Made by a program: the position numbers and the translations under genes. The notes beneath the pieces are model-generated. The model saw nothing but the letters and a program-made list of their open reading frames with translations, had not been told where the DNA came from and ran no database searches. DNA of 64,000 nucleotides from Aselliscus stoliczkanus (Eukaryota > Chordata > Mammalia > Chiroptera > Hipposideridae): assembly GCA_033961575.1 (NCBI GenBank), contig CM066733.1, forward strand, positions 140,604,421-140,668,420, written 5' to 3'. Below, piece by piece: positions 33,421-45,512 of the stretch. The stretch's first letter is position 1; each line of letters starts with the position of its first letter.

Positions 33421-34019
33421 GCAACACATATTCTAGAAAATTCTAAACAACATAAATATTTTTAAAAATCCATTGTCACTCCACAATTGAGAGGTAACTA
33501 TTTTATGTTGGCATATTTCCTTTTAGACGTTTTATTTTCACAGTTAAGATCATACTGTTTCTGTGTGTGTTTCCAAGGATCTTTTGAGGGGCAGTCTTGG
33601 GATAAAAGTGGCAACTCCTTATTGAAGTCATTTAATCTCTATTTTCCAGAGGTTTAGCAAACCATGGCACACTTCACCTGCTGCATAGATGGCCACTATG
33701 GCCTCATCATTATTTTCTCTCCTCCTAGAGATTTCCATCATGAAATATATGAGAGAACAACAGGCTTTGGCATCTAGAGTGCCCAGGAGTTCAAGTTAAA
33801 ATGGACCTGTTGGTGTTGCTCTATTTCATTGGATCCTGAAATCACAATGACCACCTATCGTATCTGTTATTGTAAAGAAAGCATGTAAAATAAAATGTTT
33901 CATTTTATATTTGGCAGTGATTTTTGTGAAAGGAAGTTATTCACCAAGAAATTGTATTGCTTTCAATCTTTTTACCAGAGAAATGTAGGCCTGCTGCTTC
34001 CGTCAGAGACCCTGGAGCC
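33421..34019. other. Unassigned sequence
   Basis: No gene or repeat family is recognised in this stretch of mainly AT-rich DNA. Confidence 0.4.
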
Positions 34020-34265
34020 TGGTGTTAAAAGTTAAGGTTGTGGGACAGGTTCAAATTCTGCCTTCGCTAGTTACTAGCTGTGTGACCTCAGGCAATTTAT
34101 TAATCAGTTTTTGCTTCAATTTTTTCATCTATAAACTGGGAATAATTATTAGACCAAACTCCTAAGGCTACTCTGAAGAGTCAATGAGTTAAAATACACA
34201 AAGTCACTGAGGAGAGTACCTGACATACAGTAAATATGCTTATCTTAGCCATTTATTACTGAAAG
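34020..34265 (+). repeat. MIR SINE, sense, nearly full length
   Basis: 'gtgggacaggttcaaattct', 'gccttcgctagttactagct', 'gtgtgacctcaggcaattta' and 'tgacatacagtaaatatgct' follow the MIR consensus from the tRNA-like head to the 3' tail. Confidence 0.88.
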
Positions 34266-34634
34266 AAGAACATCATGTTTTTGGAGGAAAAGAACAAATT
34301 AATTTTACTTTTGTTCCTGGTGTAAGTTGGAATGGAGTCATGTTTTTGAAGATGAAAATACTCATCTAATCTATAGCAGTGCTGGCTCTATATCGTGCAT
34401 GGACTGAATCCATTTTGAAGTCAGTTCTCAAATTCTAGCACTATGCAATTGGGGAAAGCTTTGGATGCTAAATTCTTTTTCCTGAGGACTTTAGTTAAAT
34501 TGGCTCTCCTTTTTTATCTATACAGAATCTTCAGAAAAACATCCCTGTTTAGCAAACTAAGCGATGTTCTCTCATTCTTCCCATAGGGCTAATTTTCATT
34601 TTAATTGTGCCCTGTAGGCCTGAGTCAGAGAGAC

Positions 34635-34810
34635 AGTGTGGCCAACAGCCACATTTCTGCTTTAGTGACAGTGTGATACAGGTGAGCTTGAACCAGCTCC
34701 TCAGTCTTGATCGGTTTTCTCCACTCTGAGATGAGTACAGTAATAATTACTCTCTCTAATGCTCAGAGACATTGTGAGGGTCAAATGAGATAATATGAAA
34801 ACTATAAACA
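34635..34810 (+). repeat. MIR-class fragment, sense
   Basis: 'cagtgtggccaacagccaca', 'ctgagatgagtacagtaata' and 'ttgtgagggtcaaatgagat' match MIR with substantial divergence. The DNA between the previous MIR and this one (34266-34634) shows nothing I can name. Confidence 0.6.
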
Positions 34811-36010
34811 CAATATTATACCAATATATGTACAGCAATGTTGCTACAGCTCTCATCAGTCTACATACATGAATTACAACTGTAGAAGGAACACTGGTTT
34901 ATTGATATAGTTCCACAGGCCTGTAATGACTAGCAGACAACAGGCAGGTTTATTGCCCTTGTCGATCATGGTACTGTTGTCCATGATCAACTCTTGCAGC
35001 CTACAGAGCAGCGAGAATACCACTCCTCAGTGAACAAGGGGAAAGCACTTATGGAGGTAATGGATCCTTTTCTAGGAATGTTAGGGAAAACATCTGGAAA
35101 GATGAAGACAAACGTGCCTTTCCCACTGAGCTGATATTGTTATTGTGATAAACCAAAACTGAATTCTCTTAAATATTTAAATATCTCTTTGGTAAAAGAG
35201 AGTGGGAGAGAGGGTACAGAACACATTACTTCCCAGAAATTGGGCCTCCTTGTTGCTGTCACCTGTGCCTGTGCCCCGGCAACAGACTCTGCCAGCAAAG
35301 TAACCTGGGTGGATTCAGCCAGTAATGCTATTAGATGGTATGGGCTTAAGAGACTCTATAATGGGGTTTCTCTTACCCAGGACCTAATTTCTCTCTGAAA
35401 AATTATAGCTTCGTGATAATTTTGAAATCATTTCAGAGAGAATATTGGATCTCTCCAAAGTATTCACATGTCCTGCCTACTTTCATTTGTTTGTTGACAA
35501 TATAAATATTGCGAGCACACTGGATGCAGGAACTGAGTCAGATACGGACCGTGCACAGCAACCCTGCTCTCTCTGAGTTTATGCTGTGGAGTCTAGAGTA
35601 GTTACATCCTGCCTGTGCCCAAAAGGATTTGCATTGTCTATATAATTAAAACTAGAGTAAAAAGAGAATTAAAAATAAAAATGGAAGAGAGCCTGTGTAA
35701 GAAAATCAAGTAAGTAGCTTTTACCTGTCCCTTACAATGAGATAATCACTATTCTTTGGACATGGATTGGTTTGAATTATGTCAGCTACTAAAGATTAAG
35801 AGATTCACTTCATGTCACATAAATACTCCAATAGACTCATCTCTACCACCACTGCCATATCAATTTTTCTGAAAAGGCACGGATTTCTCTGAAACCAAAC
35901 TCAGATGGGCCATTGCAATTCTTGTTTCATTAGAAAAACATTGTTCAAATACACAAATGTAGTGCTGAACTTTTTAAAAGGCAAAGGGTATATATGAATC
36001 TAACCCAGCC

Positions 36011-36014
<4 letters not shown>
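34811..36014. other. Unassigned sequence with a MIR/L2-class fragment
   Basis: No gene recognised. The part 35505-35610 ('gagcacactggatgcaggaa', 'agcaaccctgctctctctga') fits a diverged MIR/L2-class repeat. A 69-codon frame at 35189-35398 has no motif I know. Confidence 0.4.

Positions 36015-36055
<41 letters not shown>
36015..36055 (+). repeat. (GT)20 microsatellite
   Basis: About twenty uninterrupted GT units after AAAGG. Confidence 0.95.
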
Positions 36056-36058
<3 letters not shown>

Positions 36059-36845
36059 CTTTACATAATTATGGTTCAGCCACTTCTGACAGGTAAACTA
36101 AGAATAAAACTAAGGCAAACTAATGGATGGATGTTTTATCCTTTGCCCAGATTCTCTTAAGAAATGAGATTCACTCCCTCCTGCATTTGTCAAATATATA
36201 TAATATTCCCTTTTGCAACTTAATCAAAACCATTGCTGGCTCCAGCTTGCAGTGTGTTTCAGAATCCAGCATGGATGTTTTGGAATCAAAGTCTGTGTAT
36301 GGATGATGAATCCTAGAAAAAACATCAAATCTGGAAAAATAAAAAAACTAACAAGCCTATTAGAATTTGAGGGGCAATAAAATTCTCCCATTTAAAAGAT
36401 GGTTTAAAATAAAATTTATGTCTACTCTATGAAGGTGTCATTGCTATAGAGTTAATCAAATAAATAGTTTTATAAGTGTTGGAACCCACTAATTGAGATA
36501 GATGCTAAATTATTAAGATGGCAAGAAATCTTTTCATGGGAACTTTTACGATGTTAAGAAATTGATCACATATTTTAAAGTGACTGCACAAACTATGCAT
36601 TCTGAGTCTCAGGTGATGAAATCTCTGGAATTCACAATCCATAGACTGTATAATTAATAACAGTCAGTAACGTTTACTGTGGATTTACTAAGTGACAAAT
36701 ATATTGGTAAGTGATTTACACATGTAACATACTCCCTGTTGTTGTAGAAAATACTGATTCTTCCCTCCAACTTTAGGGGCTTTGGCTGTAGATTGTGATC
36801 TTTTACTGCTCAGCTTATAAGAACACGTCAAGATTAGTCCTTTGC
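36056..36845. other. Unassigned sequence
   Basis: AT-rich DNA without a recognised gene or repeat. Confidence 0.4.
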
Positions 36846-36930
36846 CCCACGAATATTTATTGAGTACTTCCTCTACATCAGGCACTGTGCTAGGTGCCAG
36901 GGATGAAACAGTGTATGCTCTTAGGGTGTG
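36846..36930 (+). repeat. MIR/L2-class ancient repeat
   Basis: 'gaatatttattgagtacttc' followed by 'tcaggcactgtgctaggtgc' and 'cagggatgaaacagtgtatg' is the same family as 23280-23415 and better preserved. Confidence 0.75.
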
Positions 36931-39900
36931 CAAACTTATGTATTTCCATCTAGAGTATTTGGTATGACCATCCTTAGCTTGAGCAGGGCCTGGGCCAGGA
37001 GTACCAATGGAAGTCCACCTGCTCTTGTCTGAATATTTAAATGTCACAAGTGAAGCTCACAGTCTGTTAAATAAATTATGTTCTATTCTCCTATTTTGAC
37101 AAATATGCTTTCATAATGCTCTAGAAGGATAGGATCTTAATTAGAACTCTGGGGCTACCTTGGAATCCTGTGCTGAACATAGAGGTGAGGGGAAAGCATG
37201 TCCCAGGGCCTCGCCCCTAGCTGGGTACCTCTCTTTAAATAGAAGTCAACAATCTCAAGAATCTCCCTCCCAAAGTAAGTGGGCCACCAACCTGTAGCTC
37301 ACTCCTGGGCTCCACCCAGAATGGCCTCTTGTAAGAATACAGAAGAATAACTGGAACTTTCTGGAGTATGCAAAAGGGCCCTGCCTAACTCATACCCTTC
37401 AGTGAAGACACTTTCTTACCTACTGTGCAAGCGCTGGCTTCCACTATACACAACCCAAAGCAACCCCCTAACAAGGAAAAGATTAAGGTTCAAGGGCCAA
37501 GAGTTATAACTTTGTTTCTCTCAGACCTGACAGTTCCTGGATCACTCAGCTTCTTCTTTTTATTAACAATCGCTCCCAACTGCTAAAGGATGTATGCCTT
37601 TATATTTTCCAGGATAACTTCCTAATGCGCTAAAAGAGAATATGTCTTAGATATTGTTCAGGAGACTGATGTTTTAAAAGTTTTTACAATTGATTCTTAA
37701 TACCTAATATTTTTTGAAGAGTAGTGTCTCCCAAATTCAATGTGACTATTTTTCCATTTTCCTTACACTCTTTAATCTTCTTTTGGCACCACAATAAGCT
37801 TTGTAAACAAAGTTGGAATAATAGCATGCCTTGAGCATGGTTTGATAATCGTTAATAATATTTTTTTACTTTGAAACATTTTTGTGAGAATAGAAAATTT
37901 ATATGTAAAGAGAAACTAGCATAGTATCTGTTAAATAATTGATACTATTAAAGGTTTGCTATTACTATTATTTAATATTATTTTAATTTTTCAGCAAAAA
38001 ATAACAGGAAACTCTAGTTGGTTTTTTAAAAAATTCGGGTCAATAAACTACAGACTTTCCAGCCTAAGGAGTAAATAATCTTTTGAACACATTTTACAAT
38101 GGATGTTAATTCAAAAGTAATTCTACTCTTGGATTATGCTTATGCTGCTTAATTCTATTCAGTGTCTAGCTTTTTTCCTTGTAATGAATGCTCTATAAAT
38201 CAGTCCTTTTGGACCATGAACTAGCAAACCTTCAAAATAAAGTGACAGGTTAATTAAATTATGCAAGGAAAATGCTTTTCAATTCTATACCCCAGTAGAG
38301 AGAAGAGGGACATTGAAAATTTATGATTATATCAAGTCTTCCCTGCATTTTCTATTATTGACTAATAATAACTCCAAGCCCAATGACAGAGCAATCACTC
38401 TAAACTTTAAGGATATGAAAATCATCGAATTGACCTGGTTAAATCATATAAGCTCCATCAATGAAAATATTACTAGCGAAAACTCCCCAATGAAAACTCT
38501 AAGGTTCTGGAGTATTTTCACAAGAGTTTATCTCATCAGAGTTGTCATTTTCCTAATTTGTACCACACAACACATCTTGTGGAGCAATCTTGGCATGTGA
38601 GTAGTTATATATTTATACCCACTTGAGACACATTTTACTATTTTTCTCTTCTATTATTTTGATTGTTGCTAGTAATACTATGTTCTCTGTAAGAAGAATT
38701 AGGATAATAAAATTTTAGCAATCGATGCAACAATCATGTTACCCCAGTATATTTCAGTATGCATTTCAGATTCTTGCAAATATTATTTAAAAACCAAGGC
38801 AAAATCCAGGAAGGAAGAATATAATTGTTGAAATATAGCAGTCATGAAAATAACCACTTTCCCATGAGCCTCAGGTTCTAAAAAAACCATTTAATACCTA
38901 ATGAGAATCCATGCTCATGTGTGTGGGATAAATTTAATACACTTTACTGTTTTATCCTCTTTCTCTTTTCGTTTTTCATCAGCACGGGATCTACACTCAT
39001 GAGATAATTATTTAATGTCAGTCATAAGAAACACTGTGGAGAACATCAACCTTTTCACAGACATCTCTAATCCATTTCCTTCCCATGATATTTTCCTCTC
39101 CCTTAAGAATGAATGTCTCTTTATTCCTCCTCGCATTGAGCACACACTCACAATCCCCTTTGCTAGAGAGCAAAGACTTCATCTTCCAGACATATCTGCA
39201 GACTCTGAAAGGACCATGGGCAGAAAATGTTTTCCATAAAGGAAAGCATTAACACGTGTAGAATTGCAGTTTATGGAAAAGCAGTTAAGAAAGCATTTCT
39301 GGGGAAATGATGGCTTCCTGAGTGCTAGCTTGAGAAGTCAACTTGCACAGCACATGCACCCTTAGTCAGAGCTTGTTGTGTGAATAAACATAATGTGGGC
39401 ATGCTCGGCAATGTTTTTAGGGATTCCACCTCGGGCTGTACCCTCCTCAGTCATGTATACAAAAGTCCCCCTAACTAAGCATCCCAGAAGCTCACCATGA
39501 AGGAGTCACATATGACCCAGGACACAAACAGAGAAGACTGGGAGTTGAAGTCCATACATTCACGCTACTGCTATCTCATCCACCGACTTTTCAGCTGGTA
39601 CCCATGGGCCACTGGGATAGGTCGGATACATTCCAATGTCTTTGCCCACTTAAATATGATCTTTTCTTTTCTTTCTTCTTATGCCCTTTCTTTGTCCTGC
39701 CTCTGGACGGAAGTTCTTCGGTGTTGCCAATGTTATGTTTGTAAAGTCCTAAGACTGAAAAACACCTTAGTCCACAAGTTGGGCAACAAAGCTCTACTTC
39801 ATAAAACATTGCTCACTTCTTCCCTTCCTCATTGAGTAAATTATTCCATTTTTAAGTGGCTTAAAACAGGTCAATATTTAGGTATCTATTTTATATCTTT

Positions 39901-40440
39901 GAAGATATTTCATGACAGTTACATTGGAATTACACTCTAATATAGACTCCAATAAGCATTCAACCTGAGATGCTTCCTCAAGCAATAATCTCATTTTTAA
40001 ATATTTACTTCTATTTATAGTGAAATTTCATACTTATGGATAGGTGAAAATTTTTAACGTCTTATCGAGGTTGAAGCAGTTCACAGGTATATTGCAAATG
40101 AAAGTCTTATTAACATGTAACTGTCTCTAGGCTTTTTCTCAGGGTAATTAAGTTAATTATACCAATGTTTTAGAACACATGTCTCACTTGTCTATGGATC
40201 TAGTATTCTATAGCAACTTCCTGTGAGCTTTAAAGAGCCCTGGAATTGTATTTCTTGTACAAGCATAGTTGGCTTTGAGGAAAAGGAGTAATCAATTTAT
40301 GGAAATTTTCATAAGAATGGCAAGACTATCTTAAAGTATTGCAGACTGTCTAATTTATGTTTGCATCTTAGGAAAGACTAGTCCAATTTTGGCAATAGTA
40401 GATGCTCCACATGGAACTGAATAGAACATTTTAAAGTTTT
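36931..40440. other. 3.5 kb of unassigned, mostly unique-looking sequence
   Basis: I recognise no repeat family in most of this stretch, which makes it the longest such block in the window. Open frames are small: 95 codons at 38313-38600, and 112 codons at 39497-39835, which starts at an ATG in a fair context (caccATGa) but shows no domain and no transcript evidence. A short inverted repeat at 39230-39280 is listed separately. Confidence 0.45.
39230..39280. other. Short hairpin, 11-bp arms
   Basis: ttttccataaa (39230-39240) and tttatggaaaa (39270-39280) are perfect complements around a 29-base loop that itself contains the palindrome ACACGTGT (39252-39259, with a CACGTG E-box). Function is unknown, and chance is a real alternative in AT-rich DNA. 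Confidence 0.3.
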
Positions 40441-41265
40441 CATGGTCACACCCACCATAATGGTTAAAATTTCAAAAATCTGATAATATTAAGTGTTGGC
40501 AAGGATGTGGGGCAATTTGAATTTATATATACTGTTGGAGAGGTGTAAACGGATATAATCATTTTGGAAAACTATTTGGCAGAAGTTACTAAAGGTAAGC
40601 ATACCTATACAATGAACCAGAAATTCCACTCTGAGGTATACATACAGTACACATGTGTACATATATACAACAAAAGTCATGTTCAAAAATGCTGACAGCA
40701 ACACCAGTCATCATCACTTCAAAACGGGAGCCACCCAGATGTCTATCAGTAGTAGAATGAATAGATAAATTGTAGTATGTATCCGCAAGACAGATACTTA
40801 CTATTCAACAATGAAAATGGGCAAAATTCTTCTACACACAACAATATGAATGGATCACAAAAACATACACTCACCCACACACCGTTGAACAAAGAAATCA
40901 AGACACAGAAGAATGAACATTATATGATCCAATTTGAATAATGTTCAAAAGCAAGCAAAACTAGCATATACTGTTAGAAATCGGTAGGGAGCTGTTTATC
41001 TTTTGGGAAGGCATAAGGACTTCTGAGATGCTAAGTCCTATCATTCTATTTCTTGATCTGAATAATGGTTATGTGGGTGTGTTATTCTTGTGATAATTTA
41101 TGGGCCAGCCGAGTGGTGCAGTGGTTAAGCACTGACTTGGGAAGCCAGCGGGCCCAGTTTGGGTCCCACACATGAGGACCAGTGACACTGCCCTTAAAGA
41201 AAAAAGAAAAAAAGAGTGTGATAATTTATCAGCCTGTCTATAGGAAAAGCACACTATATTTTTCT
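40441..41265 (+). mobile_element. L1 3' region, sense
   Basis: 'aagtgttggcaaggatgtgg', 'ctgttggagaggtgtaaac', 'aaccagaaattccactctga', 'gccacccagatgtctatcag' and 'atgaatggatcacaaaaaca' follow the L1 3' region in sense order. A short SINE interrupts it at 41102-41216. The element is old and non-coding. Confidence 0.8.
41102..41216 (+). mobile_element. tRNA-derived SINE, short type
   Basis: The sequence starts GGGCCAGCCGAGTGGTGCAG, ends 'gaggaccagtgacactgccc' plus an A-rich tail, and is flanked by the exact 13-bp repeat tgtgataatttat at 41089-41101 and 41217-41229. It is a complete insertion into the older L1. Confidence 0.94.
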
Positions 41266-41269
41266 TTAG

Positions 41270-42060
41270 TGTAACACTGCTACCATATTCACAAACCTTC
41301 CAACACCAGTGTGTGGGTTTTCCACACCAAGCAATTCTTCCACTAATAGGCTGGGGTTAGCAGAAGATCCCGCAGATTAAGGGCTCAGTCCCCATAAGAC
41401 TGCCCCCCACTTCAGGCTCCACTCATAAGCGGTAGGTTATCCACATCTTCTGTCTGACATGACTACAAATCAGAGGTTCCCATGGACTGGATCTTTTACT
41501 AGCATAGCTCACAGAACTCAAGGAAACACTTACTTAGTATGTATACAGATTTATTGTGTAACAAAAGATATGATAAAAGATACAAGTGCACAGCCAGATG
41601 AAGAGATATATACGGGAATGTCTGGAGGGTCCTGAATTCAGGGACTTCTCTCCCTATGGCATTAGGGTATTTTTTGGAATTTTTTGGAAGATTTTATTAT
41701 TTATTTACACATTTATTATTTATTGTTAACTCAATTGCCAGCCCTTCTTCACTCTCTAGATGATCAGGATGGGGCCAAAAGTTCCAAGTTTTCAATCACA
41801 GCTTGGCCTTTCTGGTGACCAGCCCCCATCCTGAAGCAATCCAGAAGCCCACCAAGAGTTGCTTCATTAGAACAAAAGACCATCCTATTACCAAGGAAAC
41901 TGCAAGGGATTTAGAAGCTCTTTCGTCAGAAACCATGATCATAGACCAAATATAGAACAAAAGATGCTCCTAGTGCTCTTATTATTTAGGAAATTACAAG
42001 GATTTTAAGAGCTTTGTACCAGAAACCAGAACTGGTTTCAATACAAAATTAAATTTAAAA
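41270..42060 (-). mobile_element. ERVL-type LTR, antisense
   Basis: 'gatttattgtgtaacaaaag', 'atatgataaaagatacaagt', 'tctggtgaccagcccccatc', 'ctgaagcaatccagaagccc' and 'aaggaaactgcaagggattt' correspond to the reverse complement of an old mammalian LTR. No internal viral genes flank it, so it is a decayed solo LTR. The family is from memory. Confidence 0.6.
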
Positions 42061-42074
42061 AAAAAATCTTCTTT

Positions 42075-42390
42075 GGGGCCTGCCGAGTGGCTCAGTTGGT
42101 TAAGAGCGTGAGCTCTGAGCAACGGTATCACCGGTTTGATTCCCACATGGGCCAGTGAGCTGTACCCAAGCTGAGCTGCTGCTGAGCTGCCAACAGGTGG
42201 CAGGATGGCTCAGCAAGTGAGAGCATGTGCTCCTAACAACAAGAATTCTGGTTCAACTACCGCATCGGATAGTGGGCTCTGCCTTCCACAACTAAGATTG
42301 AAGGACAACAACTTGACTGTTTCCCTTCCCCAGTTCCCCAACACTGTTCCCCTCCCCCAATTCTCCAATAAAATCTTAAAAAAAAAAAAT
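42075..42390 (+). mobile_element. tRNA-derived SINE, long two-headed type
   Basis: The first head 'tgccgagtggctcagttggt', with B-box-like GGTTTGATTCC, is followed by a second tRNA-like unit 'ggatggctcagcaagtgaga' with 'ctcctaacaacaag' and a degenerate B box. The tail 'ttccacaactaagattgaag', 'ccaattctccaataaaatct' and poly-A completes it. The target-site duplication is not clear because the insertion lies in an A-rich tract. An 81-codon open frame inside is spurious. Confidence 0.9.
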
Positions 42391-42903
42391 TTTCCCTATT
42401 ACTTAAATACTGTGAAATGCCTACTTATTTTAGCTAAATCTAAGTATTAAAAGATTTTTGTCCTGCATCAGAAGCACGTGGCCTAGTAGAATAAGAGGAA
42501 TGATGACTGAAGATTTAGTTATAGTACCAGCTTGAAGATAATGTCTTCCAGGTTGTGGTGCTGACGTGCAGAAAGCAATCTAATACTTGGCATGACAAAC
42601 AATGCCTCTTGTGACCTGATCCTCATTCACTTCCAACCCTATTTCTTGCCATTCTCAAAGAGCTATACCATTTTGTGGCCACACTAAATCTTCTACAGTT
42701 TTATAATACATGATGCTTTCTCTTACTTCCATACACTGGTATTTAATATAGCATTCTTCATGTGTAGAAATCTTATCTTCACAGCAAAACTTAACTATCG
42801 TGTACTCTGGCTAGACTTTCCTGATGTTACTTTTACGATTGTAGGTGTGCATATGTACAGGTATATAAAAATCACATATATATGAAGAAAACATTAATGA
42901 TAC
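42391..42903. other. Unassigned sequence, perhaps diverged L2
   Basis: The pyrimidine-rich text around 42600-42810 ('cctgatcctcattcacttcc', 'tgtgtagaaatcttatcttc') might be a worn L2 fragment. No gene is recognised. Confidence 0.3.
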
Positions 42904-42918
42904 TGTTAGTTCACTTTT

Positions 42919-43062
42919 TTTTTTTTTTTAGCTGAGCCATTCTGCCACCTATTGGCAGCTCAACGGCAACTCAGCTCAGGCTGGCATCGAACTGCCATTG
43001 CTCAGAGCTCAGCTCGCACTCTTGAGCGAGCTCTTAACCAACTGAGCCACTTGGCCAGCCCA
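42919..43062 (-). mobile_element. tRNA-derived SINE, long-type head, antisense
   Basis: The reverse complement reads GGGCTGGCCAAGTGGCTCAG, TTGGTTAAGAGCTCGCTCAA, and ends 'gctgccaataggtggcagaa' 'tggctcagct' plus poly-A. It is flanked by the exact 15-bp repeat tgttagttcactttt at 42904-42918 and 43063-43077. The copy ends at the second head, so it is shorter than 42075 and 60087 but has a proper tail and duplication, suggesting a distinct short subfamily or early polyadenylation. Confidence 0.92.
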
Positions 43063-43077
43063 TGTTAGTTCACTTTT

Positions 43078-45165
43078 AAGCCAAGTCAACAAGCAAAGCA
43101 AATTAAATTTTGTCTATATGGGAAATTGTTTTACCCAACTACTGCTAATTATCAAAAGGAAGATTTCAAAACTATATGAAAAGTTCAAATTATTCTATGA
43201 AGCTGCCAGACATAAGTTGACATTTGCATTCCTACACACATTTTACAAATTCAGTTAGTAATTTTAAATGACCCTGATTATCTATATCGGATAAGGTCCA
43301 GATGATCACTCATACCTCATGGAATATAATACATGCAGAAAATTCACTTGTCAGACTAAATAGCAAGCAGATTCATCTCAATTATGAAAGTCAGACTTAT
43401 CTAATATTTCAAATGAAATTATTTTCTTCTACCTTAGGGTATGTAAATTAATTTTAATTATGCTCACTAGAGATTTAATGTCCAAGACTCCATTTGAAAA
43501 TATGTGAAATTAATTAACTGGAGTATCAATATTTATTTTTATATTAACAGATGTGTCTAAATTATTGACAATATGTTTATTTTTAAATATGAATATTTGC
43601 CTCCCATTCTGTGACAAATCAGACTACTTTCCATATCATGAACTGGTCTATTGCACATCCAGCTACATGCATGTTTCTCTTGTTCTTCTCATTTAGAGTG
43701 TACTTACCCCATCCTACATAATTTCTTTCTATCCAGATTAAAGTCTCCATAGCAACACGTCAACATTTTAGTTGTGTGTATTCAAACCACCTTCTGATTT
43801 GAGGGGAATTTCTCTTGATATGAATCTTAGGGGAAAGAAATATCCTGCCTTCCATCATGTTTCAAAAAAGAGTCAATGGTTTTATCCTGTACACAGAAGC
43901 AGCTGGCCTTAGGAAAGTGAGAGAAAGGATAATTGACAACTTATAGTACCTGCCAGCTTGGAAACAAAGCCATCAAAGATTGTGATGCAGAACTGTTGGA
44001 TGTGATAGGTGCTCTGAACATGCAAACAATATATGGAGTTGTTATTTTCATGTAACAATACATGCATTCAGAAAAAAAATGATCTACTCGCAAAACGTTT
44101 GCTTTCCCACTCCTACGACTCTGGATTTCTGGAGTGTTGGGGTTTCAATGCTCAAGGCAGGATTGCTTCTCACAGTGTATACAACAATTGCTCCGCAGAA
44201 TTAATATGAGACAGTTCTGCAGGAAGTAGAATCTGAGATGGAGATTAGCATATAGGTTTATCAGTGGCCTAGAGATCTACACCTGTGTGAGGGAAGAGAT
44301 GTGAAAGCAGAACTGGACAGAGAGCAAAGTTAAGCTGGGTTGCAGTTTTAATGAATTTTACCCAACCCAATGGGTAGCTAAGTTGGGTTGATCCTTTAGA
44401 ACCGTCTAAAGTTATGTAAGAGGGCCAGGCCTTTACACTCCTGAGTCCATCTATCATTGGATGTTGGTCACCCCAAAAGAGGGTGTGAACTTCAGTGAGA
44501 TGGCTGTCTTTGGCCGAGGCAATCCCCAAAGGGGAATGACAGCTGAGGGCTGACTGCCTGTAGCCCTCTTAGCAATAGGAATATTAGGTTCTTCATTCCA
44601 GAAGGGGGGTTGGGAGAATAGGACTGTGCATCAAACAGTTCACAACAGCCTGTTTTCCAGTAACTAATGCTACTGGGAAAATAGTGAAAGATAAGATTAA
44701 CCTATTGGATAGGATAAGAATTAACCCTGTTAAGGTGCTCAAGATTGCTATTTCACCAAGGGGGAAGGAGGGAGGAACAATGTGTAGGATACAACTGTGA
44801 GGCACTTCCTTCTACTACTATGTCTAATGGTAAAAGGTAATGGGAGACTACTAGTTACACAAAACTGGCAGGACCAACAAGAATCAAGATCCAGCAGAAT
44901 AAAATTTTGAGTCATTCAACCACTTAAAGGGCGCCAGCAGTCGGGTTGCTGGCTGAAAACAACGGCAATATAAAATGTGTGGGAGTTATAAATACAATCT
45001 ACGCTCATAACTAATCTCCCTGCTTGTAACCAATCTACAATAAATAGGTTGGTTATAAGGCTAAAACGCCTACCAATATTTTCTTTCTTATCATGTCATG
45101 TATATATTTATATATTGGAACACCTTAAATCTTTTCTTTCCTTTTTTGTGTCAACAGTGGTTAAT
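43078..45165. other. Unassigned sequence, possible old LTR at 44190-44600
   Basis: 43078-44190 is AT-rich with nothing recognised. From 44190 to 44600 the text 'agaatctgagatggagatta', 'gcatataggtttatcagtgg' and 'ttggccgaggcaatccccaa' looks like an old LTR-derived repeat, but I cannot name it. Minus-strand frames of 86 and 70 codons are not convincing. A 3-fold 8-bp tandem (tatactga) ends the stretch at 45170-45193. Confidence 0.35.
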
Positions 45166-45179
45166 ATTATATACTGATA

Positions 45180-45345
45180 TACTGATATACTGACTAGCCA
45201 CATGAGGCTCTTTAAATTAATTAAATTAAAAATTCAGTTCCTTAGCCATCCTAGCATTTGCTCAATAGTCACATATAACTACTGGCTACTCTATTGGATG
45301 GTGCAGATATAGATATGCCCATCATCACAGCAAGTTCTACAGACT
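45180..45345 (-). mobile_element. hAT-type non-autonomous DNA transposon
   Basis: 'gactagccacatgaggctct', 'tttgctcaatagtcacatat', 'ctggctactctattggatgg' and 'tgcagatatagatatgccca' correspond to one end of a common hAT-Charlie-derived mammalian repeat. Orientation and family are provisional. Confidence 0.6.
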
Positions 45346-45354
45346 AATGGCCCT

Positions 45355-45512
45355 TAGGATCACCTGGAAGGTTTACTAAAATTCAGATTGCTCAGCACTG
45401 GGCCCAAAGGTTCTGATTCATTAATGTGGATTGAGTCCCAAGAATGACTGTCTCTAACAAGTCCCCAGGTGAGGATAAGCCTGCTGGTTCTGGGACAGCA
45501 GTGGCATGGGCT
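45355..45512 (+). mobile_element. MER5A-like hAT-Charlie element
   Basis: 'gatcacctggaaggtttact', 'cagattgctcagcactgggc', 'ggttctgattcattaatgtg' and 'aacaagtccccaggtgagga' are close to the MER5A consensus. It follows directly on another hAT-derived repeat. Confidence 0.85.

Noticed and set aside
39497..39835. 112-codon open frame with an ATG in a fair Kozak-like context
   Set aside because: No recognised motif, biased composition or signal peptide. One ATG in caccATGa is not enough to call a gene.
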